A stretch of 64,000 nucleotides of DNA from Mimachlamys varia (lineage: Eukaryota; Mollusca; Bivalvia; Pectinida; Pectinidae), in contig OX392527.1 of the NCBI GenBank assembly GCA_947623455.1, forward strand, positions 27,582,201-27,646,200. The letters run 5' to 3'. The translations under genes were made by a program, and so were the position numbers. Of the stretch, positions 47,585-59,385 are shown piece after piece (the first letter of the stretch is position 1; each line of letters opens with the position of its first letter). The notes under the pieces were generated by a model. That model saw only the letters and a list, made by a program, of their open reading frames with translations, was not told the origin of the DNA and did not search any database.

Positions 47585-48575
47585 CACAGGGGCCTGATAA
47601 TTTGTTACAGGTAATTGCATACCTTAACTGAGCTTAAATGGCCAGTGAAGGGGACATTTTTTCGAAAATTAAAATCGATCTAACCGCATATACGTCCCTG
47701 ATCTAACAAAGGACATATACGTCCCTGATCTAGCTAAGGACATATACGTCCCTGATCTAACCAAGGACATATACGTCCCTGATCTAGCCAAGGACATATA
47801 CGTCCCTGGTCTAACCAAGGACATATACGTCCCTGATCTGACCAACGACATATACGTCCCTGATCAAATCAATGACATATACGTCCCTGATGTAGCTAAG
47901 GACATATACGTCCCTGATCTAACCAAGGACATATACGTTCCTGATCTAACCAAAGACATATACGTCCCTGATCTGTCCAAGGATATATACGTCCCTGATC
48001 TAGCCAAGGACATATACGTCCCTGATCAAATCAATGACATATACGTCGCTGATCTAACCAAGGACATATACGTCGCTGATCTAGCCAAGTACATATACGT
48101 CCCTTGTCTAACCAAGGACATATACGTCCCTGATCTAACCAAGGACATATACGTCCCTGATCTAACCAACGACATATATGTCCCTGATCTAATCAAGGAC
48201 ATATACGTCCCTGATCTAACCAAGGACATATACGTCCCTGATCTAGCCAAGGACATATACGTCCCTGATCTAACAAAGGACATATATACGTCCCTGATCT
48301 AACCAACGACATATACGTCCCTTATCTAGCCAAGGACATATACGTCGCTGATCTGACCAAGGACATATACGTCCCTGATCTAGCCAAGGACATATTCGTC
48401 ACTGATCTAACCAAGGACATATACGTCCCTGATCTGTCCAAGGATATATACGTCCCTGATCTAGCCAGGGACATATACGTCCCTGATCTAACCAAGGACA
48501 TATACGTCCCTGATTCAATATATCTCAGTTCATATCCAAAACTAGCTTAACAAATTATCAGGCCCTGTCCCTGTG
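47585..48575. mobile_element. hAT-like MITE of the same family carrying an internal minisatellite
   Basis: The left end 'cacaggggcctgataattt' and the right end 'aaattatcaggccctg..tccctgtg' (with 'ccaaaactagct' inside) are the terminal repeats of the 46220 family. No 8 bp duplication is visible at the flanks. The interior is almost entirely the 27 bp array at 47687-48515. Confidence 0.8.
47687..48515. repeat. 27 bp minisatellite, about 30 units
   Basis: Unit 'acatatacgtccctgatcta' plus 'accaagg' with scattered single-base variants (gatcta/gatctg, accaagg/gccaagg/atcaatg). Because 27 is 9 codons, frames stay open on the minus strand, but nothing suggests translation. Confidence 0.95.
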
Positions 48576-49980
48576 TTCAGGCGCCATAAAGTATCTGAAT
48601 ATGTGTGTATTTTCGCATAGCATACTACAGGTACCGATACAGGCACTACATGTTTGCCGTGTTTGCAGTGAGTCCGCGTAATGATGAAAATCTGAAAGTA
48701 TGACTTTGACCACAGCATTACACTGTAAAGATCGCAAGTTTTATCGATGCTTTGACATTCATGTTATTTTATAGCTATACATGTATTATGCATTCAGAAT
48801 AATATCAGATACACTTATATATCTGTAACGTAATTTTATTTATCTCCAAGTACAATGTGTACCATCACAAACTTAGATAGCAGCTCTAATGTAATTCTGT
48901 GGTACCATAGATATCTGTACCTTTAATTCTCTCATGATTTAGTGATTTTATACTCCCGTGTTCCATATCTTTCTGCCATTATTTTGTTTCTGTAACATAA
49001 TTAAGTCCTCCATGGATAGAGATATTGAACCATTACTTTGGTAATATATGTAGTTGTATGAAGACGCAAATCAGGATCTGGCTATTAGTCTACTTAAAAC
49101 TAAAATTACATCGCTGACATTGGAGAGCCTTTTCTCAGACCAGTGTATATTGTATTTGCTGGTATGCCTATGTGAGCACCAATAGTTTTTTTACCGTCAA
49201 ACTGACTTATTTGAACTCAGCACTATCATAGTGTCACACATTACATCACATGTTACAAATACAAGTATGAGTAAAAATGTACAATTGTAATCAAGACCAC
49301 TTTTAAATTGATGAAAAGCCTTAATTGTCATATTAGGATCAAACTTATGTGCCAATATCTGTCAGCAGCCTTACCTGCAATTATAAGTAAAGATCATACA
49401 TGTATACGGTGTGATGACCTGTTCCCAACTAACAATCAGGGGCCGCGGGGTTATTATCAGGCCTCTGACCTGATACAGGTTGACCAGGAGGGGTTGAGGC
49501 CTGGGGGGAGGGGGTCATTATCTAATTAGACGGCCAAGTGTAAGCCTGTCTAAATCTTCACATCTGATCTGACCTGATACAGACACAACATTGAATAGGG
49601 AGGGGACGGACAACACCCAATTATCAAAACTCGTTCATTGTTTATTGTGTTTTGAGCTTGTTGTAGTTTGAAAACTTTCAAATGTGAAGCAGTAATTCTT
49701 CTTCACGTTATACTTGAATGAATAATATTTTAATTAAAATATAACAGTCTTATAACATTATATATCCATTCTGATCAGCTTTACTTTTATTACACATATT
49801 ATACAAGATTAAACAGCAGGCATAGTCTATATTTCTAGTTAAACAACTAAGTAATGACACTTTATATAAACATATACAGTAACAAAAATATTGATTGATT
49901 GATTTAAAAAGATACATATACATATATATGTTATACTATCTACAATTTAAAATGTAATATGAGTGTGGCCCTATATGTAG
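48576..49980. other. Interior of giant element, no gene seen
   Basis: No recognised gene or repeat. The frame at 49308-49529 has no known domain. Confidence 0.4.
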
Positions 49981-49984
49981 AGTA

Positions 49985-50140
49985 TTAATGCCTGATAGGA
50001 CTTCAGGTAGAATTGGAGTGGACCAGGAGTGCACTCTAAGTTCACCTGGAGTCCAAACGGAATGCACTCCAAGTTTACCTGGAGTCCAAAGGAGTGCACT
50101 CCAAGTCCAAACAGAGTGCACTCGGAGTGCACTTTGTGTA
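49985..50140. repeat. Short GGAGTGCACTCC-type degenerate repeat
   Basis: 'ggagtgcactcc' or variants recur five times with 'aagttcacctggagtccaaa' between the first ones. The palindromic core gives open frames on both strands. Confidence 0.65.
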
Positions 50141-52569
50141 ACCTTTAGTCTACACTCAAATGTAGTTCGTCAACATGTATGAAAACAAGCGATAGAGAGC
50201 AATATTACATCCAGATCGTCAATTAAAGATATCCGGATTATCGAGGGTCCATTTTACATATTTTGGACGTATTGTCAAAAATAAGAAGAGTAAATTTGTT
50301 CTTTAATTGTACAATGCAGATGTTTGATTTCTTTGTATCTTTCTTTTCTGAGATTATCAGCATCACTGGAATGTGTCGTCAGGTACGTACCAATAAACAG
50401 GAAACTATGTAATGGATGCTTTGATTAAAGCCTATTGAACAATGTGTCGAGAAAAGAATTTATTTTATAAACAATGTTTCTTGTTAAACGTATAAATAAC
50501 TAAAAATGTCACTCACATTAAAAAGTTAAAATATTGACAAACAGTTACATCTTCTGTATCATTAAACAAGCATATAAATGGTAAATAAATGTTGGGTTTT
50601 TTTTTACGTGAATACCATGAATCTTACTTTATTAAAGTCATCTTGTATGATTAAAAAATGTGATTATATTACGTCAGTTTTAAAGTTAATTGTCCGTTCA
50701 CCGGGTACACCTGATTACAGGTAAAGCCCTACAAGTAAGATGCGTTGGTTGTCCCGTGGTCAGGGAAATAACAGCCCCGAGCACAATTCTATACACCCCC
50801 GTCATCAGGAGGTGTCAAAAATCAGTCAAGCGTTTCTGGTCGAGTGTGTCATTGAGCACGTAATCTCCCAGTCCCCGATACGGTCGTTAGTGTTAATTGG
50901 TCAGCTGTGAACTGGACTTACGGATGCCAGAGACACTCAATTTGTAAAAGCCAGTAGGTAATGACTTCATGTCATATTCCAATAAAGGGAAGCTACTCTT
51001 CATTCTATCTTATGAAGAATGTTATAGATCAAATAAATAAAAATTAAAACATAAGTAAATGTAGTACCAGAGCCCTTGCATAAATCCTAAGCAGACAAAG
51101 AAACTTGATTAATCATTAACAAATAATCATAACTGTTAAATTATTTCAGCATATTTTGTGATTTAAAAAACCCAATGTGTATTTGAACTTTTAACAATCT
51201 ATTGCGAGTTTTATAAATATATATATATATGTATCTGTATGTGCATCAGAGGGTTTACATATTATTGCATGTGTCGGTGTACATTTAAAATTTCATATAT
51301 GAAGTTGTAGCAAATAACATCAACTTGTATTGAGCACAAAGGAACAACATGTTTCGTAGTTTTGCTACTCAATCTAATTTTGTGGTGTTGTCTTTAAAAC
51401 CTCAGCCGTGCAATATCTTGACTAACTCGGGTGTTACGTTTGACCAGAGACTATTCGTTTGAGCAGGGACGTATCTTACCAGAGACGTACACATTGTCAC
51501 TATAGATATACATTATGTATGACTGTGGTCTTGACTTTTATTATGGAATAAAGCATATAGTTGTATACAAAATAAAACATTTAACATTCACATGTAATGT
51601 TCAAGACGGCGGGGACGATTCTATACAAATACATATAGACGTGTCTGTTCAGACGTGTGTTCAGTAGTACTTACAACGTGACCAGCATAGTGTGGTATGT
51701 TTTTGTACCTATGTAATCTGACATTGGCCCGGGCATTAGACACCTGTATCTTCGGTACTGTATACTCAGCAGTACATACCCCTCGGGGCATGCTATAACG
51801 TTTCTTTAGTACCAGGGAACCGACAGATAAGATTTACCTGTAGTTGGAGGGTCAGTTTATCCATATATATGATCGATAAAGAAATTGCATATAAAGAATT
51901 GAAAATTACTTTAGTAAGTATACACAGGTATTATCTTTTTGATTGAAAATAGTTACCGACATGCACTAGTTTGTCTTTCAAATTGAAAAGGGGAACACGG
52001 TCATTATGCTAAATGATACATGTATAACTTTCCTGTCGCTATAGACTTAAACAAGAACAACAAATAATTTATATAGATAGAATGTAAAAACAAAACTGTT
52101 TTCTCAAAAAGAAATTTCGTACTACATCCGTAGCACAGATTTTCTTCCAGCCGGCCTTTTGATTAAAAGACCAGTAGCCACTATAGGCTTCGATTTGGTA
52201 AGCAGGTAGAAATGCTTCTAACCGTAATATTTTATTACCTGTGTGTCGTCGCTTTAATCTGTTAGCATACCCATGACTGGTGTTTTTTTTATGATAGATA
52301 CGTTTAGTTAGTTACGTGTTTAACGCCACTACGTACACAGATATATATCCGTGTTACGACCGGCTTTGTCTTTATGATTCACGAGACATATTATTTATTT
52401 TCATACACTCATACATTCTTCCTCTGTACATGTGTCGTGGATATATTCATTCCTTATGCTTCCGCTTTTTATATAACCGTCATCCGTAGCATTTGCCTAG
52501 GATTTCCTCAGCACTTCCATACCGTTTGCGTCTGAGTTGGAACAACGAAACGTGTATGCCTCTGTACTT
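50141..52569. other. Interior of giant element, no gene seen
   Basis: AT-rich with no coding pattern. 'gagcagggacgtatcttacc' at about 51460 slightly resembles the 27 bp unit but is single. Confidence 0.4.
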
Positions 52570-52577
52570 GTCTAGCC

Positions 52578-53053
52578 CACAGGGGCTAGGCACGGACCTA
52601 TGTCACTATATGAAATAATTGTCAGATAATTTGTTTACCTTTCTCAAATATAGCCCCTCCCACTACTATATATCTGTGACAAGGAAAAGAACTAGCCTGA
52701 ACAAGAAAATCGACCTTTTTCAGGCAAGTGCCCACCTACGGTTTTTAATGCAAAACCTCGGATTCTAGACAGCCTAGTAACCTATTACATACGTGAAGCG
52801 GGATATAGTTGGTATCGGCTGAAAGATTGAAGTTTCACCTTTAAAATGAGGCATGCATGTAAAAAATTTGATTTCATTCAGTGACGAAAACAAGCTTAGA
52901 GTGAAAATAGGTCGATTTTCTCGTTCAGGCTAGTTCTTTCCCTTGTCACAGATATATACAATGTAGTAGTGTGATGGGGCTATATTCGAGAAAGGTAAAT
53001 AATCATCTTACAATTATTTCGTAAGTTACATAGGTCCGTGCCTAGCCCCTGTG
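52578..53053. mobile_element. hAT-like MITE with exact 8 bp target duplication (CACAGGGGCTAGGC ends)
   Basis: Inverted arms of about 130 bp start 'cacaggggctaggcacgga'. A second inner inverted pair is 'aactagcctgaacaagaaaa' with its complement at about 52915-52940. Flanks GTCTAGCC at 52570-52577 and 53054-53061 are identical. 476 bp, non-coding. Confidence 0.92.
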
Positions 53054-53488
53054 GTCTAGCCACTTATATAGAATATATAGCCATAGGGCATAACGATACC
53101 TACATGTACCTGTGAATTAACAGGTAAAGTATTTACCAATATGTGTTACCCCTTACCTGAATATGTCATAGCCAAAGTGCATATATAACAGGTACTCCAG
53201 TTAACAAATGTAGTATGAATAATTAGATATTTAAAATGTTTTTTTTCCAGAGTCGCATAACCTTACATCAGAGACGTATAAAGGCTTAATACGTATCTTC
53301 CTTTTAGTTTGGGGTAACGGGACAATATTTCAGATTTGAGGAGCTACGTCTCGCATTAATAATGATAGGAGCTAAACAGGAAATCGATTGATCAAATAGT
53401 ACGATGAGGAATCGAAACGGTACCGTTGCTGCCTATACCAGAAGTAGTGTTTCCTATATGCGGGTACTGACAAAACACACGTGTACTG

Positions 53489-53514
53489 CACAGGGACCTG
53501 CGAATTTGTTACAG
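53489..53514 (+). repeat. Solo end of the CACAGGGACCTGAG MITE
   Basis: 'cacagggacctgcgaattt' then 'gttacag', one mismatch from the 46220 end. No partner. Confidence 0.6.
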
Positions 53515-53969
53515 CACGGAGCTATATTATTGCTGACGACCATTAAGACACATAAACAATATTTTACAGGCCGTAAAGATGAACTATTACATGTAATTAT
53601 AAATAATAATAATATTGATTGTGTTTCATATAGATACGCCCCTCTCATTTTACTACACTATTCATTGTACAAAACGTATTATACATCAATGTACTTAGGA
53701 GTTAGATTAGGTTATCATTGCTATCCCCATGCCCTAACTGTAAGCCATTCACATTTTAAATATAAAGTACAATACAGATAATTTGTCTCAGATTCAATTC
53801 ATTTCAATTTATTTTCGTAAGTGTTACAACTTCTAGGATAAACATTTTTACATATATGGAACAAACAACAACATCATCTTCATCACTGACTAATCATTCA
53901 CGTCATGATTGTGTCCGATACAATCAATCAATAATGTTTAATCTAAGTATCGCAAGAATATCACTCCTT

Positions 53970-54075
53970 GGATTGGAGATTTCTCTGTCACATCCTCCTC
54001 ATCATCAATATCAGCAGCAGCAGCAACAACAGCATGAGCAGCAACAGCAGCAACATCATCATCATTCTGATATAT
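53970..54075 (+). repeat. CAG/CAT trinucleotide-rich tract
   Basis: 'catcatcaat', then 'cagcagcagcagcaacaaca', then 'catcatcatcattc'. The frame around it (53856-54188) would give a Gln/His-rich peptide ending in hydrophobic sequence, but there is no supporting domain, splice or start context. Confidence 0.8.
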
Positions 54076-54393
54076 ATGGGTTTCAAAGGAGAGGCTATAT
54101 GCCATCTTCAGATGTATACATATTCAGTTCAGGTTCTGTTTCTATATATATATTTCTCTCATATATTTACATCAATGCTCACATGTAATTTCATCTCGTA
54201 TAACGTTATAATTTTATACTTATTGCTATAGTGTATGTTCTTACATTTACATTCCGACAGAGGCGGAATGTAACAATTGTCTCCATCTCATACAGCCGTC
54301 GGTTTAAAATAAACCGAACATATCTGCCAAAAACCTTGATGGTTTTAACTGTAAGCAACATGTGTTTGACACTATGTACTTTCTAACGGGCCG

Positions 54394-54540
54394 CGCGCGG
54401 TGGCTGAGTGGTTAAGGTGTTCTGACTGTAGGTCGGTGGTTTTTCTCCGGGTACTCCGGTTTTCCTTCACCTCAAAAAACCTGACACGTCCTTAAATGAC
54501 TTTGGCTGTCAATAGGACAAAAAACTAAATAAACCAAACT
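54394..54540 (+). mobile_element. tRNA-derived SINE with internal deletion
   Basis: The head 'gcggtggctgagtggttaag' is an A-box region. It jumps to 'gactgtaggtcggtggttt', 'ctccgggtactccggtttt', 'tgacacgtccttaaatgact' and 'aaataaaccaaac'. The B-box segment normally found between head and body is missing, so this copy could not be transcribed by Pol III in the usual way. Confidence 0.75.
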
Positions 54541-54850
54541 TTCTCATACAAAGATCAAGCCATAGCATGCCGAAAGTGTTCCGATGTACTAGTAGCCACC
54601 TGAAATTGAAAATATTGAGTTGCCGGAGTAGTAGGTCTGACTATCTGCCTTAGTCTGACAAACTCCAACATATTAAGAAACGACATCTTACATTATTAAG
54701 CTTGTATATCAGTGCACAACGAACGATTATAATCTGATTACTGTCTTGAATACATCGTCATCTGTCACCACTTGAATAGACGCTATCGTTTTTGTTGTTC
54801 GATGTTGTCGCTTTGCTACTCCGGATATAGACAGGATCGGTAGCTTAGCT

Positions 54851-54981
54851 CACAGTTGCTTGAGTTTCTGTCAGATAGGCATAGGCCTATATATAAGAAC
54901 CCCCCCATTATAGTAATGGGCGACTCCTTATATATATATATATATAAATGTTATTTACTGACAGAAACTCAAGTAACTGTG
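54851..54981. mobile_element. hAT-like MITE, CACAGTTGCTTGAG family, copy 2
   Basis: 'cacagttgcttgagtttct' and 'agaaactcaagtaactgtg' ends. CTTAGCT repeats on both flanks (GCTTAGCT, 8 bp, if the last G is shared). Interior 'cccattatagtaatggg' and (AT)n as in 32367-32522. Confidence 0.85.
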
Positions 54982-55566
54982 CTTAGCTACATACCGGTAT
55001 ATCATGTCGATTACCCAATGTGAAGAGCGGCAATACCGGCATATTGGTATACTCATTTATGATTGGTAACTGAACAGTTTGTTGAATGAATATGTGTAAA
55101 GCTTATAATTTTATATGGAATGTGTAGGATTACGTAAGTTACGTCTCGGCATATATGTGTAAGATAGCGGACAGTGTTCTCCGTGTAAGAGTTCGTGTTT
55201 AGATTGTTTTGTGTAGGAAGGTGAAGTGAAATAGTACATGTATATGTATATGAAGCACGTTTTGTACCATACCTGGTACATCATATTCTTCTTATGAATT
55301 AAAACTGGTTCAGCGTTAATGTCTTAGCTGTAGCACTAGGAGACCGACTCTCTGTAGCTTTGTCATTATATGTATGAATACACTGTACTATTATCAGAAC
55401 GATATCATGACTTTTCAGTGACGAGCTATACAGCTAAACTATACAGTCGCTTTGTGGTCGGACTCCAACCGAGGCACGGCTAATTACATGTACACTGTTA
55501 CGTGGAGACACGACCTTGCATAGCAATATCAGGAAATTACGAACCATGCGAACCAGTCGGAACCTG

Positions 55567-55640
55567 TTGGTCTGATGGTAACGGCCTGGTTTTATAACAT
55601 AGAGATCCCGGGTTCGCGCCCCGCTCGTCACATATGATTC
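55567..55640 (+). other. tRNA-like sequence
   Basis: 'gttggtctgatggtaacgg' (A-box-like) and 'cccgggttcgcgccccg' (B-box-like). It shares 'ggtaacggcc' with 41458-41545. No clean acceptor stem is visible, so it is probably a tRNA pseudogene or SINE head. Confidence 0.45.
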
Positions 55641-57540
55641 ATTTCTCCTCTTTCTTGCAAAATATTGGTTATTACCCAGGTCGGGATGTGTTTTTTAATT
55701 ACAATATGTACTAATTATAACAAATGATATTTTCTTAAGTATCATTTCAGCTCCTGGTAATAGATCCAATGTTACGTCGTGACGGATCTGTTTGATTTAA
55801 ATGCCTTCGTTAGGTTCTTTACAGTTGACTTCACGTTTCGTAACAATACTAAAACTCGGGGCCAACTCGTTATCCACCCGAACATTGTGACCGCCGTTCA
55901 ATGGAGTTTAAAACAATCAAGTCATAATATCAGTTCTCACGACTCTCGGTTAAACGGAACATGGAGATTATAGTAGTCAACTTTTATTATAATAGAATAT
56001 ACTTTTCTTATCAACATATTGGTTTTTTATTTCGTCACGAGTACAAATACAGTAGTATCTCAAACTTCCAATGGAATTGAATTATTCTGTACGTAGATAT
56101 GATACTCCGTACATTGTCGATCAACTGACGACATCAAACACTTTTTATTTTCCAAATTTGTAATGTGCAGATTTTTCTTCTACATAGTCAGATCTGTAAT
56201 TATAAACCATGTATTCCTCCCATTTGATAACCGGCGACTTAACATCTACGCACGTCAGTAATAAGTTAAACAATAGTTTTATTCAATATTCATTGAAGTA
56301 TATTTTGTACATACTTTAAGGACATAATTTAGGACTACAAAACAAGCTTAAAGATTACAGGAGACAGACTCACATTAAGTATCTATATATATTTCTTTTT
56401 GAATCTTTATGGTTGACATGAAATGTGATTAATGTTTAAACTATACTAACTATTTGTACAAAATGTTTTACGTGTAAAATCAGGTTAATTCCTTGACTAT
56501 ATCGGCGTATGATCGACCTTATCTTCCATATATGTATAGTGTCTCGTAAGCCGATATCGGCTGGATATCACTTTCAAAAATTGATGGTATTTTAATGTAA
56601 AATTCAACTGATATGTGATATGTGAAACATTATCATGGAAGGCCAGGTTGTATGAAACAAAGCAATAGCATTAATTATAACGTAATACAACACGTAACAC
56701 CACGGAATTAGATCAACGTGAGTGAAATAGCAAATTAAAAATTGATGTATATTACAATAAATAATCAAGTGCAAAGGGCGGGACGTAGATGTATGTCCAC
56801 AGCAATATATTAAAACTGTGCTGTAATACCAGATGAAATTATGCATGATAATTGATGTATGTTCATGTTGTACTTACGTCATGATATAGGTAGTGTCCCG
56901 TGTTATATAATTATAAATATACGTCATTATAGAAATTTTACGTTCCTTATTACATATGCTTTACGATAGATTTTTTTATGTTTATAATACATTATATTGG
57001 TCATATCATAGCAATATGTCAGTTATTGTACGAGAGGGGCGGTGCTACTTCTTAACCTCGTAGCGCGATAGAATTAGCTCCGCCCCTTACGATAACTGAC
57101 ATGTAACCGACTTGTCACACAAAGTGTCACATGGTAATTTCATGCAGTAATATGTCGAACTAAGTCTGAAAGTCTTGGTCAAGCTTGGACCATTTTGACC
57201 GACGATCTGGAAAATATTCATTGTTCCAATTGCTGACGTGACTTGAAAGTGACCAAGACCTTATAGGACTGCCAATTTCGGAATGTTGACAAACTTTTAC
57301 TTATCGGCGATCATAGACCAGTCTGAGGAGCAGGAAATACCCGTTTACGCCGCTTATCGTATACCATTTGAAGCTACGTCCAAATATTTAAGTAAAAAAC
57401 AGACTATATTCTTGCTAAAAATTCGGTTGCAAAACGATACTAGCTACTTTCCACGGTTTTGATATCCTGTCAATTCACTTTGGCCACATTTAACGTTCAT
57501 TTCGTTTTATAATAAAGGCAGACAATTCGATAGCCATTGT
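55641..57540. other. Interior of giant element, no gene seen
   Basis: AT-rich with no recognised domain. It contains the hairpin at 57015-57102. Confidence 0.4.
57015..57102. repeat. Hairpin with ~27 bp arms
   Basis: 'atgtcagttattgtacgag' plus 'aggggcgg' pairs with 'ccgccccttacgataactga' plus 'cat' with small differences. Confidence 0.75.
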
Positions 57541-57544
57541 TACA

Positions 57545-58694
57545 ATTTTGATGCATCGAATATATGTATATTACAGAAACACAAATGGTGAAGGAAGACA
57601 ACTTTTGACTCGTGCTTTGTCCGACCTCGACCTCAAAATCTACGACATCAAATCGCATATACAGAAATACCTAATAAAAGATGTTTCAATGTTACAGTAA
57701 TAGACGGTCCGGTATTTGGACATTATCATAGTGTCTAATCGTCTTTTGTAGATGATGTGAATACCTGAATCGCAATGTATATAATGGATACGAATTGTAC
57801 TATTATATATATTAATCACGATACAATTATGACATGTATATGATACATTGTGTTTAATTTATTTATGAATAACACAGAAACACAAATGACGAAGAAAGAC
57901 GATTTTTGACTCGTACCTGTCCGGCCTCATGATCAGAGAGAACCAGTCTAGTTAGTAATATCGACGATATTGACCATTATATATACCGGATCCGAACATA
58001 GATATAATTATGATCGTTGAAGTAATAACAATAGTACCGAAAATACTCATTTTTAAGCCTATCCACCCCTTCATCAAGACACAAAAACACATTTCATCGC
58101 ATGCAAGGAATACTTCGCTTAATGTTATATGTACATTTGTGTATGTGATGTCATGTGTTTTTTGTGTCTTGATAAAGGAGACGATAGCCTTGAACATTTG
58201 ACAATGTCTTTGTCCGTACTGTCGTAATTACTTCAACAATCATATCACTGTTTCCATATACCCAAAATAAACTGTATACACTACTCATTTTTCTTTAATT
58301 TGTGGTTTCAAAATTGATACGTTTTCACCGTGCTCAAATATTTCATTAAATTCTTATTTGTATAAGGACTTAGCTTATGTAACCAACATGGTCCACGGTG
58401 TAGAGTGGTAAACCTTCATTGTAGCGTGCTACTGACGGATACATTACACGTAAAGGAGAAGACTGCTACACGGTGGTGTAGACAAGGGAAACGTGTGAGT
58501 TTTAGGATCGCGACACACACACTACGTGTACACCACGTTCCACGGTGGTGGCAAAAAGTTGAGTTGCGGTGTACCGTGGGGTCACGGTCCTCCGTTGAGT
58601 GCCGGTGGGCTAGTGAACGAGGAGTCGCGGTGGATTAAACGGCAACGTGCCGGTGTTTCGTGGAGAGCGATAGTTCCCACTCGAAAGCGTCTGT
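57545..58694 (-). repeat. Right terminal inverted repeat of the giant element
   Basis: Besides the matches to the left end, this arm duplicates one segment: 'cagaaacacaaatg' then 'gaagga(a)gac' and 'ttgactcgt' occurs at about 57573 and 57877. A hairpin, 'catcaagacacaaaaacaca' with its complement (58072-58173), lies within it. Confidence 0.7.
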
Positions 58695-59385
58695 ACTGGA
58701 TCGATTTCAATAAAACTTGGCAGTATTGTTGGGGACCATGTGTAAATGTGCATGCAGAGTTTCGTTTGTCAAAATTTTGGTTGCCATGGTAACCAGGTCA
58801 CTATACACAGGTTTCCGTAATAACGTGTTGTCCGGACAACTTCCTATAAACCACTGGATCGAGTTTAATGAAACTTGGCAGTATTGTTGGGGACCATGTG
58901 TAGATGTGCATGCAGAGTTTTGTTTGTCAAAATTTTGGTTGCCATGGTAACCAGGTCACTATACACAGGTTTCCATTATAATGTGTTGTCCGGACAACTC
59001 CTCCTAAACTACTGGATCAATTTCAGTGAAACTTGGCAGTATTGTTGGGGACCATGTATAGATTTGCATACAGGGTTTCGTTTGTCAAAATTTTGGTTGC
59101 CATGGTAATGAGGTGACTATACACAGGTTTCCGTAATAACATGATGTCTGGACAACTTCTTCTAAACTACTGGGTCATTTTCAATGAAACTTCGCAGTAA
59201 GTAATGTTGAGGATTACTATACACAGGTTAAAATTTGTCCGTTCGGCTTTTAAAATTCTGCTGACTGTTGACATTATATAATGCATGTTATATACAACTT
59301 GTACTACATCATGTTTTTTTCAAAAACATGTCAGACACCTCTAATAAGAGGTAGCGGGGGGGTATTAGTCAGCCATCGGCTTACA
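58695..59385 (+). repeat. Family D element, right part
   Basis: It continues the unit broken at 40474, with about three more 158 bp units (ATG-like positions 58717 and 58875 differ by 158). It ends 'gaggtagcgggggggtatt', complementary to the left-end hairpin. Confidence 0.85.

Larger units (their letters stand above)
40475..58694. mobile_element. Giant 18.2 kb element with ~1.1 kb diverged terminal inverted repeats
   Basis: The segment interrupts one 158 bp unit of family D: '..ctaaactac' ends at 40474 and 'actggatcgatttc..' resumes at 58695, so 'AC' (or TAC) may be the target duplication. The left tip is 'acagggtttcgagtgg', and the reverse complement of the right tip is 'acagacgctttcgagtgg'. 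Inverted similarity continues inward: 'ctagcccaccggcactcaac' (40718-40738 and about 58596-58616), 'ataccggaccgtctat' (41407-41422 and 57700-57716) and 'ttgtcttcctt..catttgtgttt' (41555-41580 and about 57568-57605). No open frame inside encodes a recognisable transposase, polymerase, capsid or recombinase. It holds many nested MITEs. The class is unknown. Confidence 0.78.

Noticed and set aside
47669..48283. Minus-strand frames with a 9-residue repeat (MSLVRSGTY)
   Set aside because: By-product of the 27 bp array; 27 is 9 codons, so openness carries no information.
47687..48515. Possible CRISPR-like array
   Set aside because: The units are contiguous with no unique spacers, and the genome is eukaryotic. 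It is a minisatellite.
53404..53781. 125-residue plus-strand frame
   Set aside because: It runs through a MITE end (53489-53514) and shows no domain. Chance openness is more likely.
53856..54188. Gln/His-rich 110-residue protein
   Set aside because: Low-complexity CAG/CAT tract inside the giant element. No domain, no splice support, and an overlapping frame is equally open.
40475..58694. Polinton/Maverick virus-like transposon
   Set aside because: Size and long TIRs fit loosely, but no integrase, DNA polymerase, ATPase or capsid coding was seen and no 6 bp target duplication.
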